Below are positions 1 through 7,391 of a DNA stretch of 41,908 nucleotides, piece after piece. Below the pieces are notes generated by a model. It saw only the letters and a list, made by a program, of their open reading frames with translations. It searched no databases and was not told where the DNA came from. Location of the stretch: assembly GCF_002195995.1 (NCBI RefSeq), contig NZ_NHON01000053.1, positions 1-41,908 of the forward strand, in the 5' to 3' direction. Numbering within the stretch: the first letter of the stretch is position 1; each line of letters opens with the position of its first letter. This DNA is from Inquilinus limosus (lineage in GTDB: Bacteria > Pseudomonadota > Alphaproteobacteria > DSM-16000 > Inquilinaceae). The position numbers and the translations under genes are program-made.

Positions 1-268
1 CTGGCGCTGGTGCTCGCGGCGCTCTCGCTGCTCGGCCTCGGGCTGTTCGGCCCCGGCATCGCCACCGGCCTCGTTTCCGGCGCCGAGTTGCGGCGCGGCG
101 GCGGGCACCGCGCTTGCCGCCGGCGACAGCCAGGCCGCCAGCGGCAAGCGCGGTGCCCGCCGCCGCGCCGGCGCCGAGTTGCGGCGCGCCGGAAACGAGG
201 CCGGTGGCGATGCCGGGGCCGAACAGCCCGAGGCCGAGCAGCGAGAGCGCCGCGAGCACCAGCGCCAG
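1..268. repeat. Fold-back inverted repeat at the window edge
   Basis: Positions 1-83 are an exact reverse complement of 186-268, and 93-120 of 141-168, around a short loop centred near 131. Between the two sets of arms an 8-9 base core (CGAGTTGCG) occurs in the same orientation on both sides, so the copy is not a simple mirror. The right-hand copy (about 139-268) is the natural trbL coding sequence. The left-hand copy reads as an arginine-rich nonsense tail in the trbL frame. A template-switch or fold-back chimera at a contig end explains this best; a genuine inversion is possible. Confidence 0.85.
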
Positions 269-982
269 CGCATCCTCCAGCGTCGGCTGCGCCTCACCGA
301 AGCCGCGGGTGAATTCACCGAAGAGGCCGGTGCCGATGCCGACGATAACAGCGAGCACCAGCACCTTCACCCCTGAGGCAACGACGTTGCCGAGCACCTT
401 CTCGGCCAGAAACGCGGTCTTGCTGAACAGGCCGAAGGGGATGAGGACGAAGCCGGCCAACGTCGTGATCTTGAACTCGATCAGGGTGACGAAGAGCTGC
501 ACAGCCAGCAGGAAGAAGGCGACCAGCACCACCAGCCAGGCGATCAGCAGCACGAAGATCTGGATAAAGTTGTCGAAGAAGGAAACGAAGCCCATGAGCT
601 CGCCTGCGGCCTGGAGGATCGGCCGGCCGGCGTCGAGCCCGACCCGGGCGAGCCGGCCGGGCTGCAGGAACTCGGCCTGGCCGATCGACGAGCCGGCCGC
701 CTTGAGTCCGAGGCCGGCGAAGCTCTCGAAGACGATGCGGGCGAGGCTGTTGAAGTTGCCGATCAGGAAGGCGAAGAGGCCGATATAGAGCGTCTTGCGG
801 ATCAGCCGGGCGAGCACGTCCTCGTCGGCGGCCATCGCCCAAAACAGGCCGGCGAGCGTGATGTCGATCGCGATCAGGGTCGAGGAGAGAAAGGTGACTT
901 CGCCGCGCAGCAGGCCGAAGCCGGAATCGATGTAGCGGGTGAAGACCTCGAGGAAGCGGTCGATGACCCCGATGCCGCCCAT
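1..982 (-). CDS. trbL: TrbL, polytopic conjugal transfer membrane protein (C-terminus lost)
   Basis: This is the VirB6-like inner-membrane channel subunit of the trb type IV secretion system. The start ATG at 982 overlaps the trbK stop by one base (TGATG). The readable part begins MGGIGVIDRFLEVFTRYIDS and continues with several hydrophobic segments, for example around IQIFVLLIAWLVVLVAFFLL and LVLAVIVGIGTGLFGEF. It then enters the Gly/Ala-rich stretch GPGIATGLVSGAPQLGAGA typical of TrbL. From about position 139 leftward the reading frame enters the fold-back copy, and the remaining residues (KRGARRRAATRRR...) are not credible TrbL. No stop is reached before the edge. The genes that usually follow (trbF, trbG, trbI) would lie beyond the window. 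Confidence 0.88.
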   Translation of the reverse strand, partial: MGGIGVIDRFLEVFTRYIDSGFGLLRGEVTFLSSTLIAIDITLAGLFWAMAADEDVLARLIRKTLYIGLFAFLIGNFNSLARIVFESFAGLGLKAAGSSIGQAEFLQPGRLARVGLDAGRPILQAAGELMGFVSFFDNFIQIFVLLIAWLVVLVAFFLLAVQLFVTLIEFKITTLAGFVLIPFGLFSKTAFLAEKVLGNVVASGVKVLVLAVIVGIGTGLFGEFTRGFGEAQPTLEDALALVLAALSLLGLGLFGPGIATGLVSGAPQLGAGAAAGTALAAGGLAVAGGKRGARRRAATRRRKRGRWRCRGRTARGRAARAPRAPAP

Positions 983-1242
983 CAGCGTTCCCCCTCGCCG
1001 GTGCCGAGGAAGCGTTCGCGGGCCCTGGTCCATGCCGCCTGGCAGCCGGGATCGTCGGCGGCGGCAAGGCCGAGTGCGCGGCATCGGGCGAACTCGGCCG
1101 GCAATGCATCCTGCCGCTCGGAGGCAACGTGGGAGAATGGCACCGGCATCTCGGGCTCGCGATGGACGGCGACCGCTGTGGCCAGCAGCACGACGCCGAG
1201 CATGGCGAGGGCCGCCGCCCTGAAGATGGTCCGCGGCTCCAT
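982..1242 (-). CDS. trbK: TrbK-alt family putative entry exclusion protein
   Basis: An 86-residue protein with one N-terminal hydrophobic segment (about residues 7-25, AALAMLGVVLLATAVAV) followed by a small periplasmic part. The C-terminal pattern RCRALGLAAADDPGCQAAW, with two cysteines, is the signature of the TrbK-alt family found at this position in alphaproteobacterial trb operons. Entry exclusion proteins reduce redundant transfer into cells that already carry the element; that role is assigned by family and position only. It lies 4 bases after trbJ and overlaps trbL by one base, so all three are translationally linked. No lipobox was seen. Confidence 0.82.
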   Translation of the reverse strand: MEPRTIFRAAALAMLGVVLLATAVAVHREPEMPVPFSHVASERQDALPAEFARCRALGLAAADDPGCQAAWTRARERFLGTGEGER

Positions 1243-1246
1243 GGCG

Positions 1247-1978
1247 TCACTCGTGGAACATGCTGACCGTGGAGGGCTGGTAGCCTGCGCCCTCGGCGAG
1301 GAAGCGTCGGCGCTGCTCCTCGGCCTGCTGCTCGGCTGCGGCCTGCCGGGCAGCCTCCAGCGCCTGGGCTCGGCCTTGAGCTGCCATCAGCGCGGTCAGG
1401 TCGGCAAGCTGCTTTGTCTGCACGGCGAGGAGCTGGTTGCCCGCCTGGGTCGCCTGCAGCACGCCGACCGCGCCCTGGCTGGCGTCGACCAGCGTGCCGG
1501 TCTCGGCCTGAGTGGCCGGGAGCTCGTTCACCACCCCGGCGCCGACGGTGAGCGCATGCTGGAAGGCGGAGACCGAATTCTGCCAGCGCTCGCGGGCGCC
1601 GGTGATCAACTGCTGGTCACTGAGGCCGGATCCGAGGTCCCGGTACTGCCGGAAGGCGTCCTCGATCGACTGGACGTCATAGGCAATGTGATCCGCCTGG
1701 CGCAGCAAGCCCTGCATCTCGGAAAACGAGCCCTGGATCTCGCCGAGCACCGAGGTCGGCAGCGAGGTGAGCTGCCGGGCCTGATTCATCAGCATCTGCG
1801 CCTCGTTCTGCAGGCTGGTGACCTGGTTCCGGATCTGCTCCAGCGCCCGCGCGGCCGACAGCAGGTTCTCGCTGTAGTTCCTGGGATCGAACACGATCCA
1901 GGCCGCATCGGCCCGGACGACCGGCACCGACAGGAGAGCGCCGGCGATCAGCGCGGCGGAAAGGCGACGACAGGTCAT
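1247..1978 (-). CDS. trbJ: TrbJ, periplasmic VirB5-like conjugation protein
   Basis: A 243-residue P-type conjugative transfer protein TrbJ, the VirB5-like minor pilus or periplasmic component of the mating apparatus. The N-terminus has a signal peptide (hydrophobic LSAALIAGALLSVPVV, likely cleavage after ADA near residue 25). The mature part starts with WIVFDPRNYSENLLSAARAL, a typical TrbJ opening, and is rich in Gln, Ala and Leu heptads predicted to form long helices. The C-terminal region is a charged coiled-coil-like segment (EAARQAAAEQQAEEQRRRF). The ATG at 1978 overlaps the trbE stop in an ATGA, which fixes this start over upstream in-frame codons. Confidence 0.92.
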   Translation of the reverse strand: MTCRRLSAALIAGALLSVPVVRADAAWIVFDPRNYSENLLSAARALEQIRNQVTSLQNEAQMLMNQARQLTSLPTSVLGEIQGSFSEMQGLLRQADHIAYDVQSIEDAFRQYRDLGSGLSDQQLITGARERWQNSVSAFQHALTVGAGVVNELPATQAETGTLVDASQGAVGVLQATQAGNQLLAVQTKQLADLTALMAAQGRAQALEAARQAAAEQQAEEQRRRFLAEGAGYQPSTVSMFHE

Positions 1979-4410
1979 CGGGCAGCCTCCGGGGCAAAGC
2001 TGGGGAGGAGATCGGCCGCCCAGGGCACGCCGCGGCGGCGGAGCCAGGCGTCGGCGAAGCCGTCGCGGCCGCGCTCGGCCAGGATCTCGGCGATGGCGGC
2101 CTGGTCGGCCTTGGACGAGGCGGCGCAAAACGCGAGCGCGGCCTCGCCGAGGCCGAGCTCGAACAGCCGGTTGCCGCGCCGCGACTGGCAGTAGTAGTCG
2201 CGCTTGGGCATGGCATGGGCCACGATCCCGATCTGCCGGTCATTGAGGCCGAAGCGACGGTAGATCGCAGCGATCTGCGGCTCGAGCGCCCGTTCGTTCG
2301 GCAGGAAGAGGCGAGTCGGGCAGCTCTCGACGATGGCGGGTGCGATCGCGCTGCCCTCGATGTCCGCCAGCGACTGGGTCGCGAACACCACCGAGGCGTT
2401 CTTCTTGCGCAGGGTCTTGAGCCATTCGCGCAGCTGCGCCCCGAAGCTGGCATCGTCGAGCACGAGCCAGCCTTCGTCGATCAGGATCAAGGTCGGCTTC
2501 CCGTCCAAACGGCGATCGATGCGGTGGAAGAGATAGGCCAGCACGGCCCGCGCAGCGCCGGTGCCGATCAGCCCCTCGGTCTCGAAGGCCTGGACGTCGG
2601 CGTCGCCGAGGCGCTCGCTCTCGGCGTCGAGCAGCCGGCCGTAGGGCCCGCCGAGGCAGTAGGGCTGGAGCGCCCGCTTTAGCGCTGCGGACTGCAGCAG
2701 CACGGCGAGGCCGGTCAGCGTCCGCTCGGCCACCGGTGCCGAGGCGAGCGAGGTCAGCGCCGACCAGACATGCTCTTTGTCCTCGGGTCCGACGGCGACG
2801 CCCTCGCCGGCCAGGATCCCGGCCACCCACTCCGCGGCCCAGCTCCGCTCCGCCGGCTCGTCGATGCCGGCCAGCGGCTGCAGCGCCACAGCGTCGGCTG
2901 CCTCGTCGGAGAGGCCGCCGCCGAGATCGTGCCAGTCGCCGGCCATGGCGAGGCAGGCGGCGCGGATCGAGCCGCCGAAGTCGAAGGCGAAGACCCGGGC
3001 GCAGGGATAGCGCCGGAACTGCAAGGCCATCAGCGCGAGCAACACGCTCTTGCCGGCGCCGGTCGGACCGATGACGAGCGTGTGGCCGACGTCGCCGACA
3101 TGGAGCGCGAAGCGGAACGGGGTCGAGCCCTCGGTCCGGCCGTAGAACAGTGGCGGCCCGTCGAGATGGGCGTCCCGGTCGGGCCCGGCCCAGACCGCCG
3201 AGAGCGGAATCATATGGGCGAGATTGAGCGTCGAGACCGGTGGCTGGCGGACATTGGCATAGACATGCCCCGGCAGGCCGCCGAGCCAGGCCTCGACCGC
3301 GTTGACCGTCTCGGCGATGCAGGTGAAGTCGCGGCCCTGGATCACCTTCTCGACCTGCCGCAGCTTCTCCGCTGCGATGCCCGCGTCCTCGTCCCAGACG
3401 GTGACGGTCGCGGTGACATAGGCTTGGCCGATGGCGTCGGTGCCGAGTTCCTGGAGCGCGGCATCGGCGTCCAACGCCTTGTTGTGGGCGTCGGTGTCGA
3501 CCAGGGCCGAGGCCTCGTTGGTCATCACCTCCTTCAGGATCGCCGCCACCGATTTGCGCTTGGCGAACCATTGCCGGCGGATCCGGGTCAGCAGCCGGAC
3601 AGCGTCGGTCTTGTCGAGGCAGATCGCCCGGGTCGACCAGCGGTAGGGAAAGGCAAGGCCGTTGAGGTCGTCGAGAATCCCCGGGGAGGTCGCGCCCGGA
3701 AAGCCGATGACGGTCAGCACTCGCAGGTGCGCCGCGCCGAGCCGCGGCTGGAGCCCGCCGACGAGCGGCTCATCGGCCAGGAGCGCGTCGAGATGCATCG
3801 GCACCTCGGGCACGGCGACCCGCTGTAGCCGGGTCGAGATGCAGGCGTGGAGATAGGAGAGCGTCCCAGTGTCGTCGAGCCAGGCGGCCTCGGGCATGAA
3901 GCCCTCAATCAGTTGCAGGACGCGGTCGGTACGGTCGACAAATCCGCGCAGCAGCTCCCACGGATCGACGCCGCCACGATCCCGGCCCTCGTAGAGCCAG
4001 GACTCGACTCGCGACACCTCCTCGGCCGGCGGCAGCCAGACGAAGGTTAGGACATACGCGCTCTCGTAGTGGCTCCCGGCCTCCTCGAACTGGGCCTTGC
4101 GCTCGGCATCGACCAAGGCCGAGACCGGGTCGGGGAAGCGGCTCTCGGGATAGCTCTCCGCCGGTTGCCGGCGGGCCTCGGCGAAGATGGCCCAGCCCGA
4201 GCCGAGGCGGCGCAGCGCGTTGTTGAGGCGCGCGGCGGCGCCGACCAGCTCGGCCGGGGTGGCGGAGTCGAGATCGGGGGCCCGGAACCGGGCGCTGCGC
4301 TGGAAGCTGCCGTCCTTGTTCAGCACCACGCCCGGTGCGGCCAGCGCCGCCCAGGGCAGGACGTCGGCGAGAAGGGCGATGCGCTTGCGGTACTCGGTGA
4401 GATTGAGCAT
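1975..4410 (-). CDS. trbE: TrbE, VirB4-type ATPase of the conjugation machine
   Basis: An 811-residue cytoplasmic/inner-membrane AAA-like ATPase, the VirB4 homologue that powers pilus assembly and substrate transfer. The start MLNLTEYRKRIALLADVLPW is the family's usual N-terminus. The N-terminal CagE/TrbE/VirB domain covers roughly residues 60-410. Walker A GPTGAGKS is at 448-455, followed by VFAFDFGGS near 473-481. Walker B LILIDEGW is at 641-648, then the ATQSLADI sensor region. Length is normal for TrbE (about 810-820). Its stop overlaps the trbJ start by 4 bases and its start lies 7 bases from trbD. All catalytic motifs are intact. Confidence 0.96.
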   Translation of the reverse strand: MLNLTEYRKRIALLADVLPWAALAAPGVVLNKDGSFQRSARFRAPDLDSATPAELVGAAARLNNALRRLGSGWAIFAEARRQPAESYPESRFPDPVSALVDAERKAQFEEAGSHYESAYVLTFVWLPPAEEVSRVESWLYEGRDRGGVDPWELLRGFVDRTDRVLQLIEGFMPEAAWLDDTGTLSYLHACISTRLQRVAVPEVPMHLDALLADEPLVGGLQPRLGAAHLRVLTVIGFPGATSPGILDDLNGLAFPYRWSTRAICLDKTDAVRLLTRIRRQWFAKRKSVAAILKEVMTNEASALVDTDAHNKALDADAALQELGTDAIGQAYVTATVTVWDEDAGIAAEKLRQVEKVIQGRDFTCIAETVNAVEAWLGGLPGHVYANVRQPPVSTLNLAHMIPLSAVWAGPDRDAHLDGPPLFYGRTEGSTPFRFALHVGDVGHTLVIGPTGAGKSVLLALMALQFRRYPCARVFAFDFGGSIRAACLAMAGDWHDLGGGLSDEAADAVALQPLAGIDEPAERSWAAEWVAGILAGEGVAVGPEDKEHVWSALTSLASAPVAERTLTGLAVLLQSAALKRALQPYCLGGPYGRLLDAESERLGDADVQAFETEGLIGTGAARAVLAYLFHRIDRRLDGKPTLILIDEGWLVLDDASFGAQLREWLKTLRKKNASVVFATQSLADIEGSAIAPAIVESCPTRLFLPNERALEPQIAAIYRRFGLNDRQIGIVAHAMPKRDYYCQSRRGNRLFELGLGEAALAFCAASSKADQAAIAEILAERGRDGFADAWLRRRGVPWAADLLPSFAPEAAR

Positions 4411-4417
4411 GGCAGCC

Positions 4418-4687
4418 TCACACCGAGAGATGGGGCGGGTAGCGCAGGTGCCGGCGCACGACCTCGACGAACCAAGGGTCCCGTTTGGCCGCCCAGACCG
4501 CTACCGCGTGGCCGACGAGCCAGAAGAGGATGCCGGCGATCCAAAGACGCAGGCCGAGGCCGATCGCGGCCGCCAGCGTGCCGTTGGCGATGGCGACGGC
4601 GCGCGGGGCGCCGCCGAGGAGGATCGGCTCGGTCAGCGCCCGGTGCACAGGCACTTGGAAGCCGGGGACGGAGTCGGTCTCGATCAT
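4418..4687 (-). CDS. trbD: TrbD, VirB3-like inner-membrane protein
   Basis: An 89-residue TrbD/VirB3 family protein associated with the VirB4-type ATPase. It has the family pattern VPGFQVPVHRALTEPILLGGAPR at the N-terminus, followed by two adjacent hydrophobic segments (about residues 35-70). A conserved cytoplasmic tail follows (KRDPWFVEVVRRHLRY), matching VirB3 proteins that end in a D-P-W-F motif. The ATG at 4687 overlaps the trbC stop by one base. Positioned between trbC and trbE as in all trb operons. No anomaly seen. Confidence 0.93.
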   Translation of the reverse strand: MIETDSVPGFQVPVHRALTEPILLGGAPRAVAIANGTLAAAIGLGLRLWIAGILFWLVGHAVAVWAAKRDPWFVEVVRRHLRYPPHLSV

Positions 4688-5013
4688 CAGACGAGCGCCC
4701 CGCCGCCAAAGGAGAAGAAGCTGAGGAAGAAGCTCGAGGCGGCGAAGGCGATCGACAGGCCGAAGACGATCTGGATCAGCCGGCGGAAGCCGCCCGAGGT
4801 GTCGCCGAAGGCCAGCGTCAGGCCGGTGACGATGATGATGATCACCGAGATGATCTTGGCGACCGGCCCCTCGACCGATTCCAGGATCTGCTGCAAAGGC
4901 TGCTCCCAAGGCATGCCTGAGCCCGCGGCGTGCGCCGGCAGGGCTGCGAGCATGAACCCGGCAAAGCCGAAGGCGCCAACGCCTGGGTGGAGGCGAGCGA
5001 ACGAGATGGTCAC
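4687..5013 (-). CDS. trbC: TrbC, conjugative pilin precursor (VirB2-like)
   Basis: A 108-residue TrbC/VirB2 pilin. A signal peptide occupies about residues 1-30 (FMLAALPAHAA at its end). Two long hydrophobic helices follow (IISVIIIIVTGLTLAFG and LIQIVFGLSIAFAASSFFL) joined by a short polar GDTSGGFRR loop, the usual VirB2 hairpin. The start is a GTG at 5013 that overlaps the trbB stop as GTGA. The pilin would be processed and assembled into the mating pilus. Confidence 0.92.
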   Translation of the reverse strand: MTISFARLHPGVGAFGFAGFMLAALPAHAAGSGMPWEQPLQQILESVEGPVAKIISVIIIIVTGLTLAFGDTSGGFRRLIQIVFGLSIAFAASSFFLSFFSFGGGALV

Positions 5014-6008
5014 GGTCGGACTCCTGGCGGGATGAGGTCGTCGGGATCGGGGGCGACGGAGGTGAGACGGTAGTCGCGGGCTCCGGACAGGCCGCCAAGC
5101 TCGGCGAGGTCGACGAGGCGGCGCTGGGCGCCACGGCCGGCGAGGACAGCGATCAGGTCGATGGTCTCGGCGATCAGCGCCCGCGGCACCGTCACCACCG
5201 CCTCTTGGATCAGCTGCTCGAGGCGGCGGAGCGCTCCGAGCGCCGAACCGGCGTGGATGGTGCCGATGCCGCCCGGATGGCCGGTGCCCCAGGCCTTGAT
5301 CAGGTCGAGCGCCTCGCCGCCGCGGACCTCGCCGATCGGAATGCGGTCTGGACGCAGGCGAAGCGCGGAGCGGACAAGGTCGGAGAGCGAGGCGACGCCG
5401 TCTTTGGTGCGCAGCGCCACCAGGTTCGGGGCGGTGCACTGCAGCTCGCGGGTGTCCTCGATCAGCACCACACGGTCGCCGGTCTTCGCCACCTCGGCGA
5501 GGAGCGCGTTGACCAGTGTCGTCTTGCCGGTCGAGGTGCCGCCCGCGACCAGGATGTTGCTGCGCTCGGCCACCGCCCGGCGCAGCGCCTCGGCTTGGCC
5601 GGCGCGCATGATCCCCGCGGCGACGTAGTCGTCGAGGGTGAAGACGGCGACAGCCGGCTTGCGGATGGCGAAGGCCGGCGCCGCCACGACCGGTGGGAGC
5701 AGCCCCTCGAAGCGCTCGCCGGTCTCCGGCAGCTCGGCCGAGACCCGCGGCGCCCGAGAGTGCACCTCGGCGCCGACATGGTGCGCCACGAGCCTGACGA
5801 TGCGCTCACCGTCGGCCGGCGGCAGTCGCTCACCGGTGTCGGCCAGGCCGTCGGTCAGCCGGTCGACCCAGAGCCGGCCGTCCGGGTTGAACAGCACCTC
5901 GATGACCGCGGGATCGTCGAGCCAGGCCGCGATCGCCGGTCCGAGCGCGGTGCGCAGCATGCGCGCGCCGCGGGAGACCGCTTCCGTCCTGTCCGGATAG
6001 GCTGCCAC
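5010..6008 (-). CDS. trbB: TrbB, VirB11-type traffic ATPase
   Basis: A hexameric VirB11-like ATPase that works with TrbE and TraG at the cytoplasmic face of the channel. Counting from a GTG at 6008 (332 residues): Walker A GGTSTGKT at 156-163, Asp box LIEDTRELQ near 182-190, Walker B region [12 protein letters not shown] near 222-233, His box [13 protein letters not shown] near 241-253. The GTG start is preferred because a strong AGGAGAGGGG lies 6 bases upstream. An ATG at 6035 gives nine more residues but has poor spacing to any ribosome binding site. It is the first gene of the trbB-L run, and each following gene overlaps or nearly touches the next. Confidence 0.95.
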   Translation of the reverse strand: MAAYPDRTEAVSRGARMLRTALGPAIAAWLDDPAVIEVLFNPDGRLWVDRLTDGLADTGERLPPADGERIVRLVAHHVGAEVHSRAPRVSAELPETGERFEGLLPPVVAAPAFAIRKPAVAVFTLDDYVAAGIMRAGQAEALRRAVAERSNILVAGGTSTGKTTLVNALLAEVAKTGDRVVLIEDTRELQCTAPNLVALRTKDGVASLSDLVRSALRLRPDRIPIGEVRGGEALDLIKAWGTGHPGGIGTIHAGSALGALRRLEQLIQEAVVTVPRALIAETIDLIAVLAGRGAQRRLVDLAELGGLSGARDYRLTSVAPDPDDLIPPGVRP

Positions 6009-6273
6009 CGCGATCCCCTCTCCTGGCGGCCGCATCCCGCGGCCAGCGAACGGGGATGATTAGAAGAGGCAGGATCAGGGCTGGTGCAACAAGCCACAGG
6101 GGGTCGTAGTGCGGGAGCGTAGAAAGGCAGGCGGTCGACGGCCCGCGCCAGGAGATCAGACAGCGCCCACCCAAAATCAGACGACCCGACTGCAGATCCG
6201 CTGTTCCATTGGGGGGATTTGACGCGCTTCAGCTGCGCGGGACTGCAGGGCGAACGGCAGGCCAAGTTCGGCG

Positions 6274-6672
6274 CTATTTTCCGAACTCAGTGATCAGACC
6301 CCAGCTCGAAATTTCCCAATAACCATCTTGCATTTCGGCGATCGTGCAATGGAACGCTTTCAGTCTGCCGCTCTCTGCACATCGCGCCAGATCAGAGAAT
6401 TGCGGACGACTCACGAGAAGATTTATGAGTATGGCGGGCCCCTTGTCCGAAGCCGACCCAGCGGAGTTTCTTTTCGCCGTCGAGGTCGGCGCAAATATTG
6501 TCAAAACTCCGGGATATTTTCTCTTGGCCGATCGTGGCGACAGAACTACCCCTGCAACGAAGTATGTTAGCTCTACGGTGGTCGCAGAGCCTTCACTCTT
6601 CGGGGTTCTTCCGTAGTGAATTGTCCCGGCACTGGCTATTTCGCCATCCCAGTCGCCCGCTGCCAACATCAT
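6274..6672 (-). CDS. Orphan low-GC gene inserted between copG and trbB
   Basis: A 132-residue protein I do not recognise. The start at 6672 (two consecutive ATG codons) is preceded by AGGAGGG at ideal spacing, far better than the in-frame ATG at 6735. It begins MMLAAGDWDGEIASAGTIHY and ends WEISSWGLITEFGK. It has no signal peptide, no clear membrane helix and a mix of short strands and helices. Base composition (about half G+C) is well below the neighbouring conjugation genes (about two thirds or more), and the codons include many A/T-ending ones. In related trb operons copG is followed directly by trbB, so this looks like a later insertion. Function unknown; exclusion, anti-defence or regulatory cargo are all possible. 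About 220 gene-free bases lie upstream and about 265 downstream. Confidence 0.72.
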   Translation of the reverse strand: MMLAAGDWDGEIASAGTIHYGRTPKSEGSATTVELTYFVAGVVLSPRSAKRKYPGVLTIFAPTSTAKRNSAGSASDKGPAILINLLVSRPQFSDLARCAESGRLKAFHCTIAEMQDGYWEISSWGLITEFGK

Positions 6673-6895
6673 GCCAATCCCTCCTGGTTGACCACCGCTG
6701 TCGCGACAGGGAGTGATCGCCTCGGGTTGCTCCAAGCCCGCCAGCCAGGGAAGCCCAGATCTCGCCTTTCACGTGCCGTCGAATGATCGTCACCGTACAC
6801 GGATGCGCATCGTCGCAAATCGGGCGCGATGGCCGGTTGTGGTGGGGTCTCGAATATGACTCGGGAGCTCTCAATCAGCATAGCGCGCTGCCGCA

Positions 6896-7384
6896 CTATC
6901 TCTGATCAAATGCCTCCGAAGGTGGGTCGCGACCGTCCGCCGTCGGCTCGCTGCTACCAGCCGCCCCGGAATTGGAGCCAGTCTGAGACATATCGCTCGG
7001 AATCTCCTGTAGCAGGCCCCTCCCCTTTGCAAGCCGCCGGCCGAGCGTGTCGAGGAAGTCTCGATACCGTTCCCGGCCCTTGGCCTGTGCTGCCGCTTGG
7101 GCATTGCCCGGCAGAGGCGGCGTGACCGTGAGCCAGAAGCGGACGAACAGCGCTAACGCCTCGACCGAGATCCCGACATCGCGTTCCAACCGCTCGAACT
7201 GCCGCGACAGCCGGTCGAGGCGGCGAGTGACGGCGGCTTCGCGCTGGTCCGCCCCGTCCGGCGACAGGAAAGACGCGACTGCAGCCTCGACGATCGACGA
7301 CCGCGACAGCCTCTTGCGTTGGGCAAGGTCCTCGATCCTGCGCAGGAGGTCAGGCGAGAAGTAGACGTTCAGCCTGGTCTTCAT
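6896..7384 (-). CDS. CopG-family ribbon-helix-helix protein preceding the trb operon
   Basis: A 162-residue protein with an N-terminal ribbon-helix-helix domain: MKTRLNVYFSPDLLRRIEDL provides the beta strand and first helix, and RKRLSRSSIVEAAVASFL the second helix. A longer C-terminal part (from about residue 45) is helical and charged, ending in a disordered Ser/Gly/Pro-rich tail. The gene starts 7 bases after the traG stop. This traG-copG pairing is conserved in alphaproteobacterial conjugative elements, so a role in regulating tra/trb expression or in relaxosome assembly is likely, but is inferred from family and position. Confidence 0.88.
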   Translation of the reverse strand: MKTRLNVYFSPDLLRRIEDLAQRKRLSRSSIVEAAVASFLSPDGADQREAAVTRRLDRLSRQFERLERDVGISVEALALFVRFWLTVTPPLPGNAQAAAQAKGRERYRDFLDTLGRRLAKGRGLLQEIPSDMSQTGSNSGAAGSSEPTADGRDPPSEAFDQR

Positions 7385-7391
7385 CGGCCGC

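Noticed and set aside
6593-6896. Two minus-strand frames of 75 and 93 codons between copG and the orphan gene
   Set aside because: They overlap each other and the orphan gene start and have no ribosome site or family features.
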